Part shown: positions 46,364 through 55,262 of the stretch, in pieces
Position numbering within the stretch: position 1 is the stretch's first letter
Layout: each line of letters opens with the position of its first letter
From: Pseudomonas promysalinigenes
GTDB taxonomy: Bacteria; Pseudomonadota; Gammaproteobacteria; Pseudomonadales; Pseudomonadaceae
Assembly: GCF_014269025.2 (NCBI RefSeq)
Contig: NZ_CP077094.1
Span: forward strand, 2,232,001-2,296,000
Length of the DNA: 64,000 nt
Direction of reading: 5' to 3'
Notes under the pieces: model-generated
Databases searched by the model: none
The model's input: only the letters and a program-made list of their open reading frames with translations
What the model was told of the DNA's origin: nothing
Program-made: the position numbers and the translations under genes

Positions 46364-49300
46364 TCAGCCTTCGTCGGTCTGTACGCGTTCGGTTCTGGCA
46401 GGGGCGCGACCGGCCAACCTCATCACCACCACGAAGAACACCGGTACGAATACCACCGCCAGCGTAGCGCTGAGCATCCCACCAATCACCCCGGTGCCAA
46501 TGGCCTGTTGGCTCGCGGAGCTCGCGCCGGTAGCGATAGCCAGCGGTACCACACCGAGGATGAACGCCAGGGAGGTCATCACGATCGGCCGCAGCCGCAA
46601 CCGTGCAGCCTGTACCGCTGCTTGAGTAGCCTCCATGCCTTGATCGACCAGGTGCTTGGCGAACTCGATGATCAAGATCGCGTTTTTGGCCGATAGCCCG
46701 ATCAAGGTAATCAGGCCGACCTTGAAGAACACATCGTTGGGCATGCCGCGCAAGGTTACGGCCACTACCGCACCGAGCACCCCAAGCGGTACCACCAACA
46801 GTACCGCGGTAGGGATGGACCAGCTTTCATACAGGGCGGCGAGGCACAGAAACACCACCAACAGCGACAACCCCATCAGCAAAGGGGCCTGGCTGCCGGA
46901 CAGCCGCTCCTGCAGCGAAAGGCCAGTCCATTCCAGGCCCGTACCGGCCGGCAACTGCGCCACCAGCCGCTCGATTTCAGCCATGGCCTCACCCGAGCTG
47001 TAACCGGCTGCCGGCTCACCGGAAATCGCCACCGCGGGGTAACCGTTGTAACGGGTCAATTGAACTGGCCCGCTGACCCACTTGGCCTGAACGAAGGCAC
47101 TGAGCGGCACCATCTTGCCACTGCTATTGCGTACATGGATGCGCAACAGATCCTCGACTTGGCTACGTTGGTCACCCTCGGCCTGGACCACCACTCGCTG
47201 CATGCGGCCTTGGTTGGGGAAGTCGTTCACATAACTGGAACCCACCGCCACATCCAGCACCGAGCCGATATCGTCGAACGAGACCCCCAGGGCGTTGGCC
47301 TGGCGACGATCGATTTCCAGTTGTACCTGCGGGCTCTCGGCCAGCGCGGCCTCGCGAACATTGGCCAGAACCTTGCTTTTGTTTGCATTGGCCAGCAGCT
47401 CGTCGCGAGCGGCCATCAGCGCCTCATGGCCCATACCGCCGCGATCTTGCAGGCGCAGCTCGAAGCCGGTCGACTCCCCCAGCCCGTCGATGGGCGGTGG
47501 CAGCACGGAGTAGGCAATGGCGTCCTTGAGCTGGGTGAAAGCCTGCGTAGCTCGGTCGGCGATCGCCTGGGCACTGTCATCGGCGCCGCGTTCGGACCAG
47601 TCTTTCAGGGTAGTGAAGGCCAGGGCTGCATTCTGGCCGCTGCCTGAGAAGCTGAAGCCCAGAATCATGGTGGTGTTGCCCACGCCCGGCTCTTGGGCAT
47701 TGTGCGCTTCGATCTGGGCCGCCACCTGCTCGGTACGCATGCGACTGGCGCCGGGCGGCAGCTGGATGTCCGTGATGGTATAACCCTGGTCTTCGGTGGG
47801 CAGGAACGCCGTGGGCAACTGGCTGAAGCCGTAACCGAGCACCGCCAGCAGCACGCCGTACAGCAACAGATAACGGCCGCTGCGTTTGATCGCCTGGATG
47901 ACCCAGCCCTGGTAGCCGTCGCTGAGCTTTTCGAAGCGGCGGTTGAACCAGCCGAAGAAGCCTTTGCGTGCATGGTGCTCACCCTTGGCCAGCGGCTTGA
48001 GCAGGGTGGCGCACAGTGCCGGTGTCAGGCTCAGGGCAAGGAACGCCGAAAACAGGATCGACACGGCCATGGATACCGAGAACTGCTGGTAGATCACCCC
48101 CACCGAGCCTTTCATGAAGGCCATGGGCAGGAACACGGCGACCAGCACCAGGGTGATGCCGACGATGGCACCGCTGATCTGGCCCATGGCCTTGCGCGTG
48201 GCCTGTTTGGGCGTCAAGCCTTCTTCGGCCATGATCCGTTCAACGTTCTCCACCACCACAATGGCGTCGTCCACCAGAATGCCGATGGCCAAGACCATGC
48301 CGAACAAGGTCAGCACGTTGACCGAAAAGCCCAGCGCCAGCATCACGGTGAAGGTGCCCATCAGCGCCACCGGAACGACCAGCGTCGGGATCAGGGTGTA
48401 GCGCAGGTTCTGCAGGAACAGGAACATCACCGCGAACACCAGCAGCATGGCCTCGAACAGGGTAGTGATGACCTGCTGGATCGACACTTTGACGAACGGC
48501 GAAGTGTCGTAGGGGATGTCGTACTTCACCCCTTCAGGGAAATAGCGTGCAAGCTCCTGCATTTTCGCCCGGACCAAGGTGGCGGTTTCCATGGCGTTCG
48601 CCCCAGGCGCCAGCTGCACGCTGAAAGCGGTAGCGGGTTTACCGTTCAGGCGAGTGCCGTACTGGTAATCCTGGGCGCCGATCTGAACCCGTGCGACATC
48701 GCCAATGGTCACGCTGGAGCCGTCGGGCTTCGCCCGCAGGACGATGGCGGCGAATTCTTCAGGGCTGCTCAGTTGGCCTTTAACCACTACGTTGGCCGTG
48801 ATTTCCTGAGTAGGGCGGGCTGGAAGATCGCCGATGCTGCCAGGGGCGACCTGAGCATTCTGCGCGGCGATGGCTTGCACCACATCATTGGGCGTGAGAT
48901 CGAAACCGATCAGCTTACGGGGGTCGATCCAGATACGCATGGCGCGTTCGGAGCCATACAGCTGCGCCTTACCGACACCCTTGAGGCGGCGGATTTCGTT
49001 CATCACGTTGCGCGCCAGTAGGTCGGAAAGCGCAGTTTCATCCAGGCTGCCGTCCTCTGAGGTGAGGGTGCCGAGCAGCAGAAAACCGGTGGACACCTTC
49101 TCCACCTGCAGGCCTTGCTGGGTCACCTGACGCGGCAGGCGCGACTCGACCACCTTGAGGCGGTTCTGCACATCGACCTGGGCCAGGTCCGGGTGCGTGC
49201 CTGGCTCGAAGGTTGCAGTGATGGTGGCGCTGCCCAGGCTGCTTTGTGATGAGAAATACAGAAGGTTGTCGGCACCGTTGAGTTCCTGTTCGATCAAGCT

Positions 49301-49486
49301 CACCACGCTTTCATCCAGGGTCGCCGCCGAGGCGCCTGGGTAAACGGCATAAATCTCCACTTGCGGCGGTGCAACGTTGGGGTACTGCGCCACCGGCAAT
49401 TGAGGGATGGCCAGTGCGCCAGCGAGCAGGATGAACAGTGCGATTACCCAGGCAAAAATCGGGCGGTCGATGAAGAACTGCGGCAT
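46364..49486 (-). CDS. RND multidrug efflux transporter (HAE1 family, MexD-like)
   Basis: This 1040-residue proton-driven pump has the usual twelve-helix design. MPQFFIDRPIFAWVIALFILLAG opens the first helix, GILVDDAIVVVENVERIMAEEGLTP holds the proton-relay aspartates, and the second half begins near 530. VAQYPNVAPPQVEIYAVYPGA and NDFPNQGRMQRVVVQAEGDQR are closer to MexD/MexY than to MexF. The adaptor gene lies 11 nt upstream on the same strand. No outer-membrane channel gene follows, so it must borrow one, for instance OprM/TtgC or the OprN of this window. A divergent two-component system probably controls it. Confidence 0.94.
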   Translation of the reverse strand: MPQFFIDRPIFAWVIALFILLAGALAIPQLPVAQYPNVAPPQVEIYAVYPGASAATLDESVVSLIEQELNGADNLLYFSSQSSLGSATITATFEPGTHPDLAQVDVQNRLKVVESRLPRQVTQQGLQVEKVSTGFLLLGTLTSEDGSLDETALSDLLARNVMNEIRRLKGVGKAQLYGSERAMRIWIDPRKLIGFDLTPNDVVQAIAAQNAQVAPGSIGDLPARPTQEITANVVVKGQLSSPEEFAAIVLRAKPDGSSVTIGDVARVQIGAQDYQYGTRLNGKPATAFSVQLAPGANAMETATLVRAKMQELARYFPEGVKYDIPYDTSPFVKVSIQQVITTLFEAMLLVFAVMFLFLQNLRYTLIPTLVVPVALMGTFTVMLALGFSVNVLTLFGMVLAIGILVDDAIVVVENVERIMAEEGLTPKQATRKAMGQISGAIVGITLVLVAVFLPMAFMKGSVGVIYQQFSVSMAVSILFSAFLALSLTPALCATLLKPLAKGEHHARKGFFGWFNRRFEKLSDGYQGWVIQAIKRSGRYLLLYGVLLAVLGYGFSQLPTAFLPTEDQGYTITDIQLPPGASRMRTEQVAAQIEAHNAQEPGVGNTTMILGFSFSGSGQNAALAFTTLKDWSERGADDSAQAIADRATQAFTQLKDAIAYSVLPPPIDGLGESTGFELRLQDRGGMGHEALMAARDELLANANKSKVLANVREAALAESPQVQLEIDRRQANALGVSFDDIGSVLDVAVGSSYVNDFPNQGRMQRVVVQAEGDQRSQVEDLLRIHVRNSSGKMVPLSAFVQAKWVSGPVQLTRYNGYPAVAISGEPAAGYSSGEAMAEIERLVAQLPAGTGLEWTGLSLQERLSGSQAPLLMGLSLLVVFLCLAALYESWSIPTAVLLVVPLGVLGAVVAVTLRGMPNDVFFKVGLITLIGLSAKNAILIIEFAKHLVDQGMEATQAAVQAARLRLRPIVMTSLAFILGVVPLAIATGASSASQQAIGTGVIGGMLSATLAVVFVPVFFVVVMRLAGRAPARTERVQTDEG

Positions 49487-49497
49487 GGATCAGGCCC

Positions 49498-50667
49498 TCA
49501 CTGGCCGTTGTGCTGGACGATGGGTTGCGCGCTGGGGGCAAGCTGAACTTGATCGCCCGCCTTGATGTGCTGCAAGCCTTCGACCACCACCTGTTCACCG
49601 GGCGCCAGCCCCTCGCTGACTTGCCAGCGGTCGCCCTGAGCGCTGCCCAGTACCACCTGGCGTTCGCTCACCCGGGCCTGGGCGTCCACCACCAGCACCT
49701 TCGGCACCCCGGCACTGTCGCGCACGACAGCCCGCTGCGGCACACTCAAGCCTTTGGGCTGGACGGCCTGCTCCAGGCGCACGCGCACATAGCTGCCCGG
49801 CAGCAGGTCAAGGTTAGGGTTGGGGAATTCACTGCGCAGTGTGATCTGATTGGTGCTGGGATCAACGCTGATGTCGGAGAACAGCAGCTTGCCGGCGAAC
49901 GGGTAGGCACTGCCATCGTCCTGAATCAAGGTGGCACTGGCCTGGCCATCGCTGGCCTGCTGCAATTGACCGGCGCGCAGTGCACGGCGCAGCGCATTGA
50001 GTTCGCGGGTCGACTGCGTGACATCGGCATGAATCGGATCAAGCTGCTCGATGGTGGCAAGTGGGGTGGGTTCGTTCTGGCCGACCAGGGCACCCTCGGT
50101 CACCAGAGCACGGCCGATGCGCCCGGCGATCGGTGCAGTGACGGTGGCATACCCGAGGTTCAGCTTGGCGCGCTCCAGCGCTGCCTTGGCTTCGGCAACG
50201 GCGGCATCAGCCTGCAGAAACGCCGCCCGGGCATTGTCGTACTCCTGGCGGCTGACGGCCTTGTCATCGACCAGTTGACGGTAGCGTTGCTCTTGCAGAC
50301 GCGCCTGATACAGCGTGGCCTGGGCTCTGGCCAAGGCTGCACGGGCGCTATCATGGTCGGCTTTCAAGGGCGCCGGGTCGATGAGAAACAGCACATCGCC
50401 TTGTTTGACGTCGCTGCCTTCGCGGTACACCCGCTTGAGCACCACGCCAGCGACGCGTGCGCGCACCTGTGCCGTGCGCGGTGCGAGGATGCGCCCGCTA
50501 AGCTCGGTGGTAATTGCCTGCGGCTGCAATTGCAGGGTCTCGACGCGAACCTGGGCAAGGGGCTGTTGTTCGTCAGGCTGGGTTGCGTCGTCGCAACCGA
50601 CCAGCATCAGCGTGAGCAGGGCCGCCAGCGCCAACGGGCGCAGGAGGGGTGGGTAAGTGATAGGCAT
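49498..50667 (-). CDS. RND efflux periplasmic adaptor (MexC-like)
   Basis: This 389-residue membrane-fusion lipoprotein has the lipobox LMLVGCDD (Cys25). The lipoyl halves are VRARVAGVVLKRVYREGSDVKQGDVLFLIDPAPL (about 67-100) and YATVTAPIAGRIGRALVTEGALVGQ (about 172-197), separated by a coiled-coil hairpin. The beta-barrel and C-terminal domain follow (LSVPQRAVVRDSAGVPKVLVV). It precedes the pump gene in a two-gene operon. The divergent promoter region with a 14-bp palindrome is 53 bp from the start. Confidence 0.93.
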   Translation of the reverse strand: MPITYPPLLRPLALAALLTLMLVGCDDATQPDEQQPLAQVRVETLQLQPQAITTELSGRILAPRTAQVRARVAGVVLKRVYREGSDVKQGDVLFLIDPAPLKADHDSARAALARAQATLYQARLQEQRYRQLVDDKAVSRQEYDNARAAFLQADAAVAEAKAALERAKLNLGYATVTAPIAGRIGRALVTEGALVGQNEPTPLATIEQLDPIHADVTQSTRELNALRRALRAGQLQQASDGQASATLIQDDGSAYPFAGKLLFSDISVDPSTNQITLRSEFPNPNLDLLPGSYVRVRLEQAVQPKGLSVPQRAVVRDSAGVPKVLVVDAQARVSERQVVLGSAQGDRWQVSEGLAPGEQVVVEGLQHIKAGDQVQLAPSAQPIVQHNGQ

Positions 50668-50719
50668 GCGGGGCTTCCAATGATGAGCTCGCCTATCCTA
50701 AGGCAACAGCTGCTGGGGT

Positions 50720-50733
50720 AGCTGTTAACAGCT
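50720..50733. promoter_or_regulatory. Palindromic candidate operator between the pump operon and the two-component genes
   Basis: AGCTGTTAACAGCT is a perfect 14-bp palindrome. Part of it recurs as AACAGCTG at about 50705-50712 and TGTTAAGAAC at about 50754. The cluster of GTTAA/AACAG repeats in the 183-bp divergent gap fits binding by the neighbouring OmpR-type regulator. The RstA-type element GTTACA is only partly similar. Confidence 0.5.
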
Positions 50734-50850
50734 GTAGAGGCTGTGTGAAAAAGTGTTAAGAACAGCCCTGCCTGTGACCAGGTTTCTATATTCTGCACTG
50801 ACCTGCCCCGGCCTTGTTGCCGATCAACCCGTTCCCACAAGCTAACTTTC

Positions 50851-51552
50851 ATGCCCAACATTCTTCTGGTCGAAGACGACAGCGCGTTGTCCGAGCTGAT
50901 CGCAAGCTACCTGCAACGCAACGATTTCCACGTCCGGGTGATTGCCCGTGGCGACCATGTGCTGGAGGCTTTTCGGGAGGACAAGCCGGACCTGGTGATC
51001 CTCGACCTCATGCTGCCAGGCATCGATGGCTTGCAGTTGTGTCGCCTGTTGCGTCAGGAGTCGCTGAGCCTGCCGATCCTGATGCTGACCGCTCGCGACG
51101 ACAGCCATGATCAGGTGCTCGGCCTTGAGATGGGCGCCGACGATTATGTGACCAAGCCCTGCGAGCCACGGGTATTGCTGGCTCGCGTGCGCACCTTGCT
51201 GCGTCGCAGCAGCGTCAATGAACCACGGCTGGACAACCATCAGATCGTCATCGGCGGCTTGGTCATCGACCTGGCCGAGCGCTTGGTCAGCTGGCGTGGC
51301 GAGGAAGTCGAGCTGTCCAGCGGCGAATACAACCTGTTGGTGGTGCTGGCGCGCAACGCCGGTGTGGTGCTCAGCCGCGACCGCATCCTTCAGCAACTGC
51401 GCGGTATCGAATTCAACGGCACCGACCGCTCAGTGGACGTGGCCATTTCCAAGCTGCGCCGCAAGTTCGACGACAGTGCCGGCGAAGCGCGCAAGATCAA
51501 GACCGTGTGGGGCAAGGGGTATTTGTTCAGCCGCGTCGAGTGGGAGTGCTGA
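50851..51552 (+). CDS. OmpR/RstA-like response regulator
   Basis: This 233-residue regulator has a receiver domain with Asp52 (LVILDLMLPG), the acidic pair at 9-10, Thr80 and Lys102 (ADDYVTKPCEPRVLLARV), followed by a winged-helix DNA-binding domain (about 130-228; LSSGEYNLLVVLARNAGVVLSRDRI and the DNA-contacting VDVAISKLRRKF). The linker and C-terminal domain recall RstA. It is divergent from the RND pump genes and 6 nt before its sensor kinase. It probably regulates the pump. Confidence 0.94.
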   Translation: MPNILLVEDDSALSELIASYLQRNDFHVRVIARGDHVLEAFREDKPDLVILDLMLPGIDGLQLCRLLRQESLSLPILMLTARDDSHDQVLGLEMGADDYVTKPCEPRVLLARVRTLLRRSSVNEPRLDNHQIVIGGLVIDLAERLVSWRGEEVELSSGEYNLLVVLARNAGVVLSRDRILQQLRGIEFNGTDRSVDVAISKLRRKFDDSAGEARKIKTVWGKGYLFSRVEWEC

Positions 51553-51558
51553 GCGAGC

Positions 51559-52857
51559 ATGCTGAAGATTCTGGTGCGCCTTTATCTGTTGGTCATCGTA
51601 GCTTACGCCGGCGCACTGCTGTTGATACCGGACGCCATCGTCGGCCTGTTTCACGATCGTTTCATGGCCTACAATCTGGATCAGGCCAAAGGTGTGCAGT
51701 CGCTGATTGTCCGCCAGTTCCGTCAGGTGCCGCAGCAGCAGTGGCCGGCGGTGGAGCAAGACCTCGCCAAGTTGTTCGCGCCCTTGCAGGTCCAGCTGTT
51801 GCGCCGTGATCAGGCCGAGCTCAGCGCTGCCGAGCAAGCGCGTCTTGAGCATGGCCTGTATGCCGTGCGCATTGGTGACTGGGGCTACTACGAGACCGTG
51901 TTGGCGCCCTTGGACGGGACTTGGCTGGTGAGCCTGCATTCACCCCCCGACCCGCTGGATATCAACGTCCTGTCCTGGGGTGTGACGGTGCTGATCGGTG
52001 CGGCGATGCTCGGCTGCCTGCTGCTTTGGGTATGGCCGCACTGGCGCGACCTTGAGCGCATGAAGGAAACCGCACGGCGCCTGGGCCAGGGGCAGATGTC
52101 CGAGCGCACGCATATTTCGCCGCACTCCAACATCGGCGAGCTGGCCAGTGTTTTCGACACCATGGCCAGCGACCTCGAACGCCACGTCAACCAGCAGCGC
52201 GAGCTGCTCAATGCCGTCAGCCACGAGCTGCGAACCCCGCTGACCCGGCTGGATTTTGGCCTGGTGCTGCTGTTTGACGAAGTCCCTGCTGCCAGCCGCA
52301 AACGCCTGCTGGAATTGGTCGGGCATGTGCGTGAGCTGGATGAACTGGTGCTCGAACTGCTGTCTTACAGTCGCCTGTACAACGCCGATCAGGCTCGCGA
52401 GCGGGTCGAGGTATCGTTGCTGGAGCTGGTCGACAGTGTACTGGGCGGGTTTGCCGAAGAGCTCGATGCCCGGGGTATTCAATGGGAAGTGCAGGCCGAA
52501 GCCAGTCTGCCACGCTTTGTGCTCGACCCGCGCCTGACCGCCCGAGCGGTGCAGAACCTGGTGCGCAATGCCATGCGCTACTGCGACACGAGCATTTTGT
52601 TGCGCTTGCGCCTGGAACAAGACGGCGCCTGCCTGCTGACCGTGGAGGACGACGGCATAGGCATTCCGGTGCAGGAGCGTGAGCGGATATTCCAGCCCTT
52701 CTACCGGCTTGACCGCAGTCGTGACCGCAACACGGGCGGGTTTGGCCTGGGGTTGGCAATCAGTCGACGGGCGATCGAAGGGCAGGGTGGTCAGCTGAGC
52801 GTGACGCAATCGGCGTTGGGAGGCGCACAATTCACCATTCGCTTACCCGCAGGTTAG
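51559..52857 (+). CDS. Sensor histidine kinase, RstB-like
   Basis: This 432-residue inner-membrane kinase has an N-terminal helix (about 5-23), a short periplasmic sensor (about 30-135), a second helix (about 137-159), HAMP (about 160-212), HisKA with His222 (NAVSHELRTPLTRL) and an ATPase domain (N box VRNAMRYCD, G1 EDDGIGIPVQER, F box IFQPFYRLDRSRDR, G2 GFGLGLAISRR). It forms the pair with the response regulator directly upstream. The periplasmic part is small (about 110 residues), fitting RstB-type sensors. Signal unknown; envelope or drug stress is plausible given the pump. Confidence 0.94.
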   Translation: MLKILVRLYLLVIVAYAGALLLIPDAIVGLFHDRFMAYNLDQAKGVQSLIVRQFRQVPQQQWPAVEQDLAKLFAPLQVQLLRRDQAELSAAEQARLEHGLYAVRIGDWGYYETVLAPLDGTWLVSLHSPPDPLDINVLSWGVTVLIGAAMLGCLLLWVWPHWRDLERMKETARRLGQGQMSERTHISPHSNIGELASVFDTMASDLERHVNQQRELLNAVSHELRTPLTRLDFGLVLLFDEVPAASRKRLLELVGHVRELDELVLELLSYSRLYNADQARERVEVSLLELVDSVLGGFAEELDARGIQWEVQAEASLPRFVLDPRLTARAVQNLVRNAMRYCDTSILLRLRLEQDGACLLTVEDDGIGIPVQERERIFQPFYRLDRSRDRNTGGFGLGLAISRRAIEGQGGQLSVTQSALGGAQFTIRLPAG

Positions 52858-53008
52858 CCCCTGTGCTTTTGATCGCTCAGGCCTTGTGTGCAGTTGCACA
52901 GTGCGTTGGTTGAGGGCGCGGTCGAGCTTGCGCAGGCTTCAAATTGAGGCTTTCTATTGGCCCTTTCATCTTGTAGCTTGGTACGCCGATTCTTCAAGGA
53001 AGCTGAAC

Positions 53009-53440
53009 ATGCAAGGCAAGGCCCGCAAGATCGTCCAGGCCATTCTTTACGAAGCCATCGCCGTAGCCTGTGTGGCACCGGCGCTGGAGCTGGCGTTCGG
53101 TGCCGGTATGGCCCAGTCGGCGGTACTGTCGGTACTGATGTCGGGCATCGCCATGAGCTGGAACATGGCCTATAACTGGGCGTTCGAGCAGTGGGAGGCG
53201 CGACAGCAGCAACGCGATCGCACGTTCCTGCGGCGCCTGTTGCATGCGCTGGGCTTCGAGGGCGGACTGGTACTGATCCTGTTGCCGCTGGTAGCGTTCT
53301 GGTTGCAAGTAAGTCTGTGGGCTGCGCTGCTGACCAACCTTGCACTGTTCGTGTTCTTCTTCGTTTACGCCTTCGTCTTCCAATGGGGCTTTGACAAGGT
53401 CTTCGACGTGCCGCTGTCGGCTCAGCAAGGCAAATGTTGA
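53009..53440 (+). CDS. PACE-family efflux protein (chlorhexidine/biocide transporter)
   Basis: This 143-residue inner-membrane protein has four helices as two bacterial transmembrane pair domains. The conserved acidic residue of the first helix (LYEAIAV, Glu15) and the motif WNMAYNWAFE and the second-half FVFFFVYAFVFQWGFDKVFD are typical of the AceI-like PACE family. ATG 53009 has AAGGA 8 nt upstream. It is an independent unit between the kinase gene and the ilvA leader. Likely substrates are biocides such as chlorhexidine, or short-chain diamines. Confidence 0.9.
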   Translation: MQGKARKIVQAILYEAIAVACVAPALELAFGAGMAQSAVLSVLMSGIAMSWNMAYNWAFEQWEARQQQRDRTFLRRLLHALGFEGGLVLILLPLVAFWLQVSLWAALLTNLALFVFFFVYAFVFQWGFDKVFDVPLSAQQGKC

Positions 53441-53474
53441 CTTCGCGGGGGCCGGCAGGCTAACGTCCTTTGCC

Positions 53475-53537
53475 ATGAACACCTTCCAGCACGTGAACGC
53501 CATTATTATTACCGCCATCATCAGTTTGGCGGGCTAG
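53475..53537 (+). CDS. Isoleucine-rich leader peptide of ilvA
   Basis: The 20-codon frame encodes MNTFQHVNAIIITAIISLAG. It has five isoleucine codons at positions 10-12 and 15-16 and threonine at 3 and 13. Its stop codon at 53535-53537 overlaps the region that can form the antiterminator (GGCGGG at 53528-53533). The intrinsic terminator follows 15 nt later and ilvA starts at 53622. The design matches transcription attenuation by isoleucine availability. No strong Shine-Dalgarno is visible before it. It is too short to be found by normal gene calling. Confidence 0.85.
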   Translation: MNTFQHVNAIIITAIISLAG

Positions 53538-53552
53538 CGCTTACGTGCACCG

Positions 53553-53577
53553 AACCCGCCCTGGAGGCGGGTTTTTT
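53553..53577 (+). terminator. Attenuator terminator of ilvA
   Basis: AACCCGCC (53553-53560) and GGCGGGTT (53566-53573) form an 8-bp stem with a 5-base loop; six T residues (53572-53577) follow. The competing antiterminator pairs CCCGCC (53555-53560) with GGCGGG (53528-53533). The ribosome reaching the leader stop would cover the latter segment and allow termination. Stalling at the Ile codons would leave it free. Confidence 0.88.
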
Positions 53578-53621
53578 CTCTCTGACTCCTGGGCACCGAA
53601 CAAGCCAAGGAGTTGCCCTCG

Positions 53622-55184
53622 ATGACCAGCCTCAACCTAAACCCTCGTACGTCCTCTTCAGCGCAGCATTTGCTGTCGGAGCAGGTACGCCGCATCCTGT
53701 CTGCGCCGGTATACGACCTGGCAATCGAGACGCCTCTGCAAGCGGCGCCAGCGCTGTCCGAGCGCCTTGGCAATCACGTGCTGCTCAAGCGTGAAGACTT
53801 GCAGCCAACCTTCTCGTTCAAGATCCGCGGCGCCTACACCCGGCTGTCGCGCCTGACCCAGGCCCAGCGCGAACGTGGCGTCATCACGGCCTCTGCAGGT
53901 AACCATGCCCAGGGCGTTGCCCTGGCGGCGGCGCACCTTGGCATGAAAGCCACCATCGTCATGCCGACCACCACGCCCTCACTCAAAGTCGAAGGGGTAC
54001 GCTCGCGCGGCGGCCATGTGGTGCTGCATGGCGAGAGCTTTCCCCATGCGCTGGCTCACGCTTTGAAACTGGCCGACAGTGAACAAGCGACCTTCGTACC
54101 ACCGTTCGACGACCCAGATGTGATCGCTGGCCAAGGCACCGTGGGCATGGAGATCCTGCGCCAGCAGCCCGGCGCCCTGGACGCGATCTTCGTGCCGGTT
54201 GGCGGCGGCGGCTTGATTGCCGGCATCGCCGCCTACGTCAAATACCTGCGGCCTGAGGTCAAGGTCATTGGCGTCGAACCCGAAGACTCCAACTGCCTGC
54301 AGGCGGCCATGACGGCCGGCGAGCGAGTGATCCTGCCGCAGGTCGGTACCTTCGCCGACGGCGTAACGGTGGCGCAGGTGGGCGCTCACTGCTTCGAACT
54401 GTGTCGGCATTTCGTCGATGAAGTGATCACGGTCAGCAGCGATGAGTTATGCGCGGCCATCAAGGACATCTACGACGATACTCGCTCGATCACCGAGCCT
54501 TCCGGCGCCCTGGCGGTAGCCGGGATCAAGCGCTACGTGGCCCGTGGCGGTGTGCACGGCCAGACCCTGGTGGCCATCGATTCTGGTGCCAATGTCAACT
54601 TCGACCGCCTGCGGCACGTCGCTGAGCGGGCCGAGCTTGGCGAGCAGCGCGAAGCGATCATCGCCGTTACCATCCCTGAGCAGCCCGGCAGCTTCAGGGC
54701 CTTCTGCCAAGCGCTGGGCAAGCGGCAGATCACCGAGTTCAACTATCGCTTCTACCCCGGCAAGGAGGCTCGACTGTTCGTTGGCGTGCAGACCCACCCG
54801 CAACATGATCCGCGTGATCAACTGCTGGCCAGCCTGCAAGGGCAGGGGTACAGCGTGCTTGACCTGACCGATAACGAATTGGCCAAGTTACATGTGCGCC
54901 ACACCGTGGGTGGGCATGCAGCACCCGGGGCCGATGAGCGGGTGCTGCGGTTCGAATTCCCCGAGCGACCGGGAGCGCTACTGGGGTTCCTGGAGCGGCT
55001 GGGCAAGCGTTGGAACATCAGCTTGTTTCACTACCGTAACCACGGCGCAGCCGAGGCTCGGGTATTCGCGGCGCTTGAAGTACCCGCCCAAGAGCAAGCC
55101 GGCTTGCCCCAGGCGCTGGATGAGATGGGCTACCGCTACTGGGACGAAACCGCCAATCCGGCCTATCGGCTGTTCCTTGGCTAA
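53622..55184 (+). CDS. ilvA: Threonine dehydratase (biosynthetic, IlvA)
   Basis: This 520-residue PLP enzyme deaminates threonine to 2-oxobutanoate, the first step of isoleucine synthesis. PLP binds Lys67 (TFSFKIRGA). The phosphate loop GGGGL and ASAGNHAQG are present. Two C-terminal ACT-like regulatory domains (about 330-410 and 425-515) indicate feedback control by isoleucine and valine, so this is the biosynthetic and not the catabolic enzyme. ATG 53622 has AAGGAG 9 nt upstream. The leader peptide and attenuator lie directly before it. Pseudomonas genomes often hold a second ilvA elsewhere. Confidence 0.95.
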   Translation: MTSLNLNPRTSSSAQHLLSEQVRRILSAPVYDLAIETPLQAAPALSERLGNHVLLKREDLQPTFSFKIRGAYTRLSRLTQAQRERGVITASAGNHAQGVALAAAHLGMKATIVMPTTTPSLKVEGVRSRGGHVVLHGESFPHALAHALKLADSEQATFVPPFDDPDVIAGQGTVGMEILRQQPGALDAIFVPVGGGGLIAGIAAYVKYLRPEVKVIGVEPEDSNCLQAAMTAGERVILPQVGTFADGVTVAQVGAHCFELCRHFVDEVITVSSDELCAAIKDIYDDTRSITEPSGALAVAGIKRYVARGGVHGQTLVAIDSGANVNFDRLRHVAERAELGEQREAIIAVTIPEQPGSFRAFCQALGKRQITEFNYRFYPGKEARLFVGVQTHPQHDPRDQLLASLQGQGYSVLDLTDNELAKLHVRHTVGGHAAPGADERVLRFEFPERPGALLGFLERLGKRWNISLFHYRNHGAAEARVFAALEVPAQEQAGLPQALDEMGYRYWDETANPAYRLFLG

Positions 55185-55225
55185 CGTTGTCCTGGATCAA
55201 CACCGTGTTTAGTGATCAGGCGGAT

Positions 55226-55254
55226 CCTCCTGGGCAGACAGACCAGCCAGGAGG
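55226..55254 (+). promoter_or_regulatory. Hairpin masking the Shine-Dalgarno of the Fe-alcohol dehydrogenase gene
   Basis: CCTCCTGG (55226-55233) pairs fully with CCAGGAGG (55247-55254), and the flanking T55225-A55255 pair extends it to nine. AGGAGG (55249-55254) is the ribosome-binding site for ATG 55263. When the stem is closed the site is inaccessible, so translation may depend on unfolding by temperature, a ligand or coupled translation. Confidence 0.55.
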
Positions 55255-55262
55255 ACCCGGCC

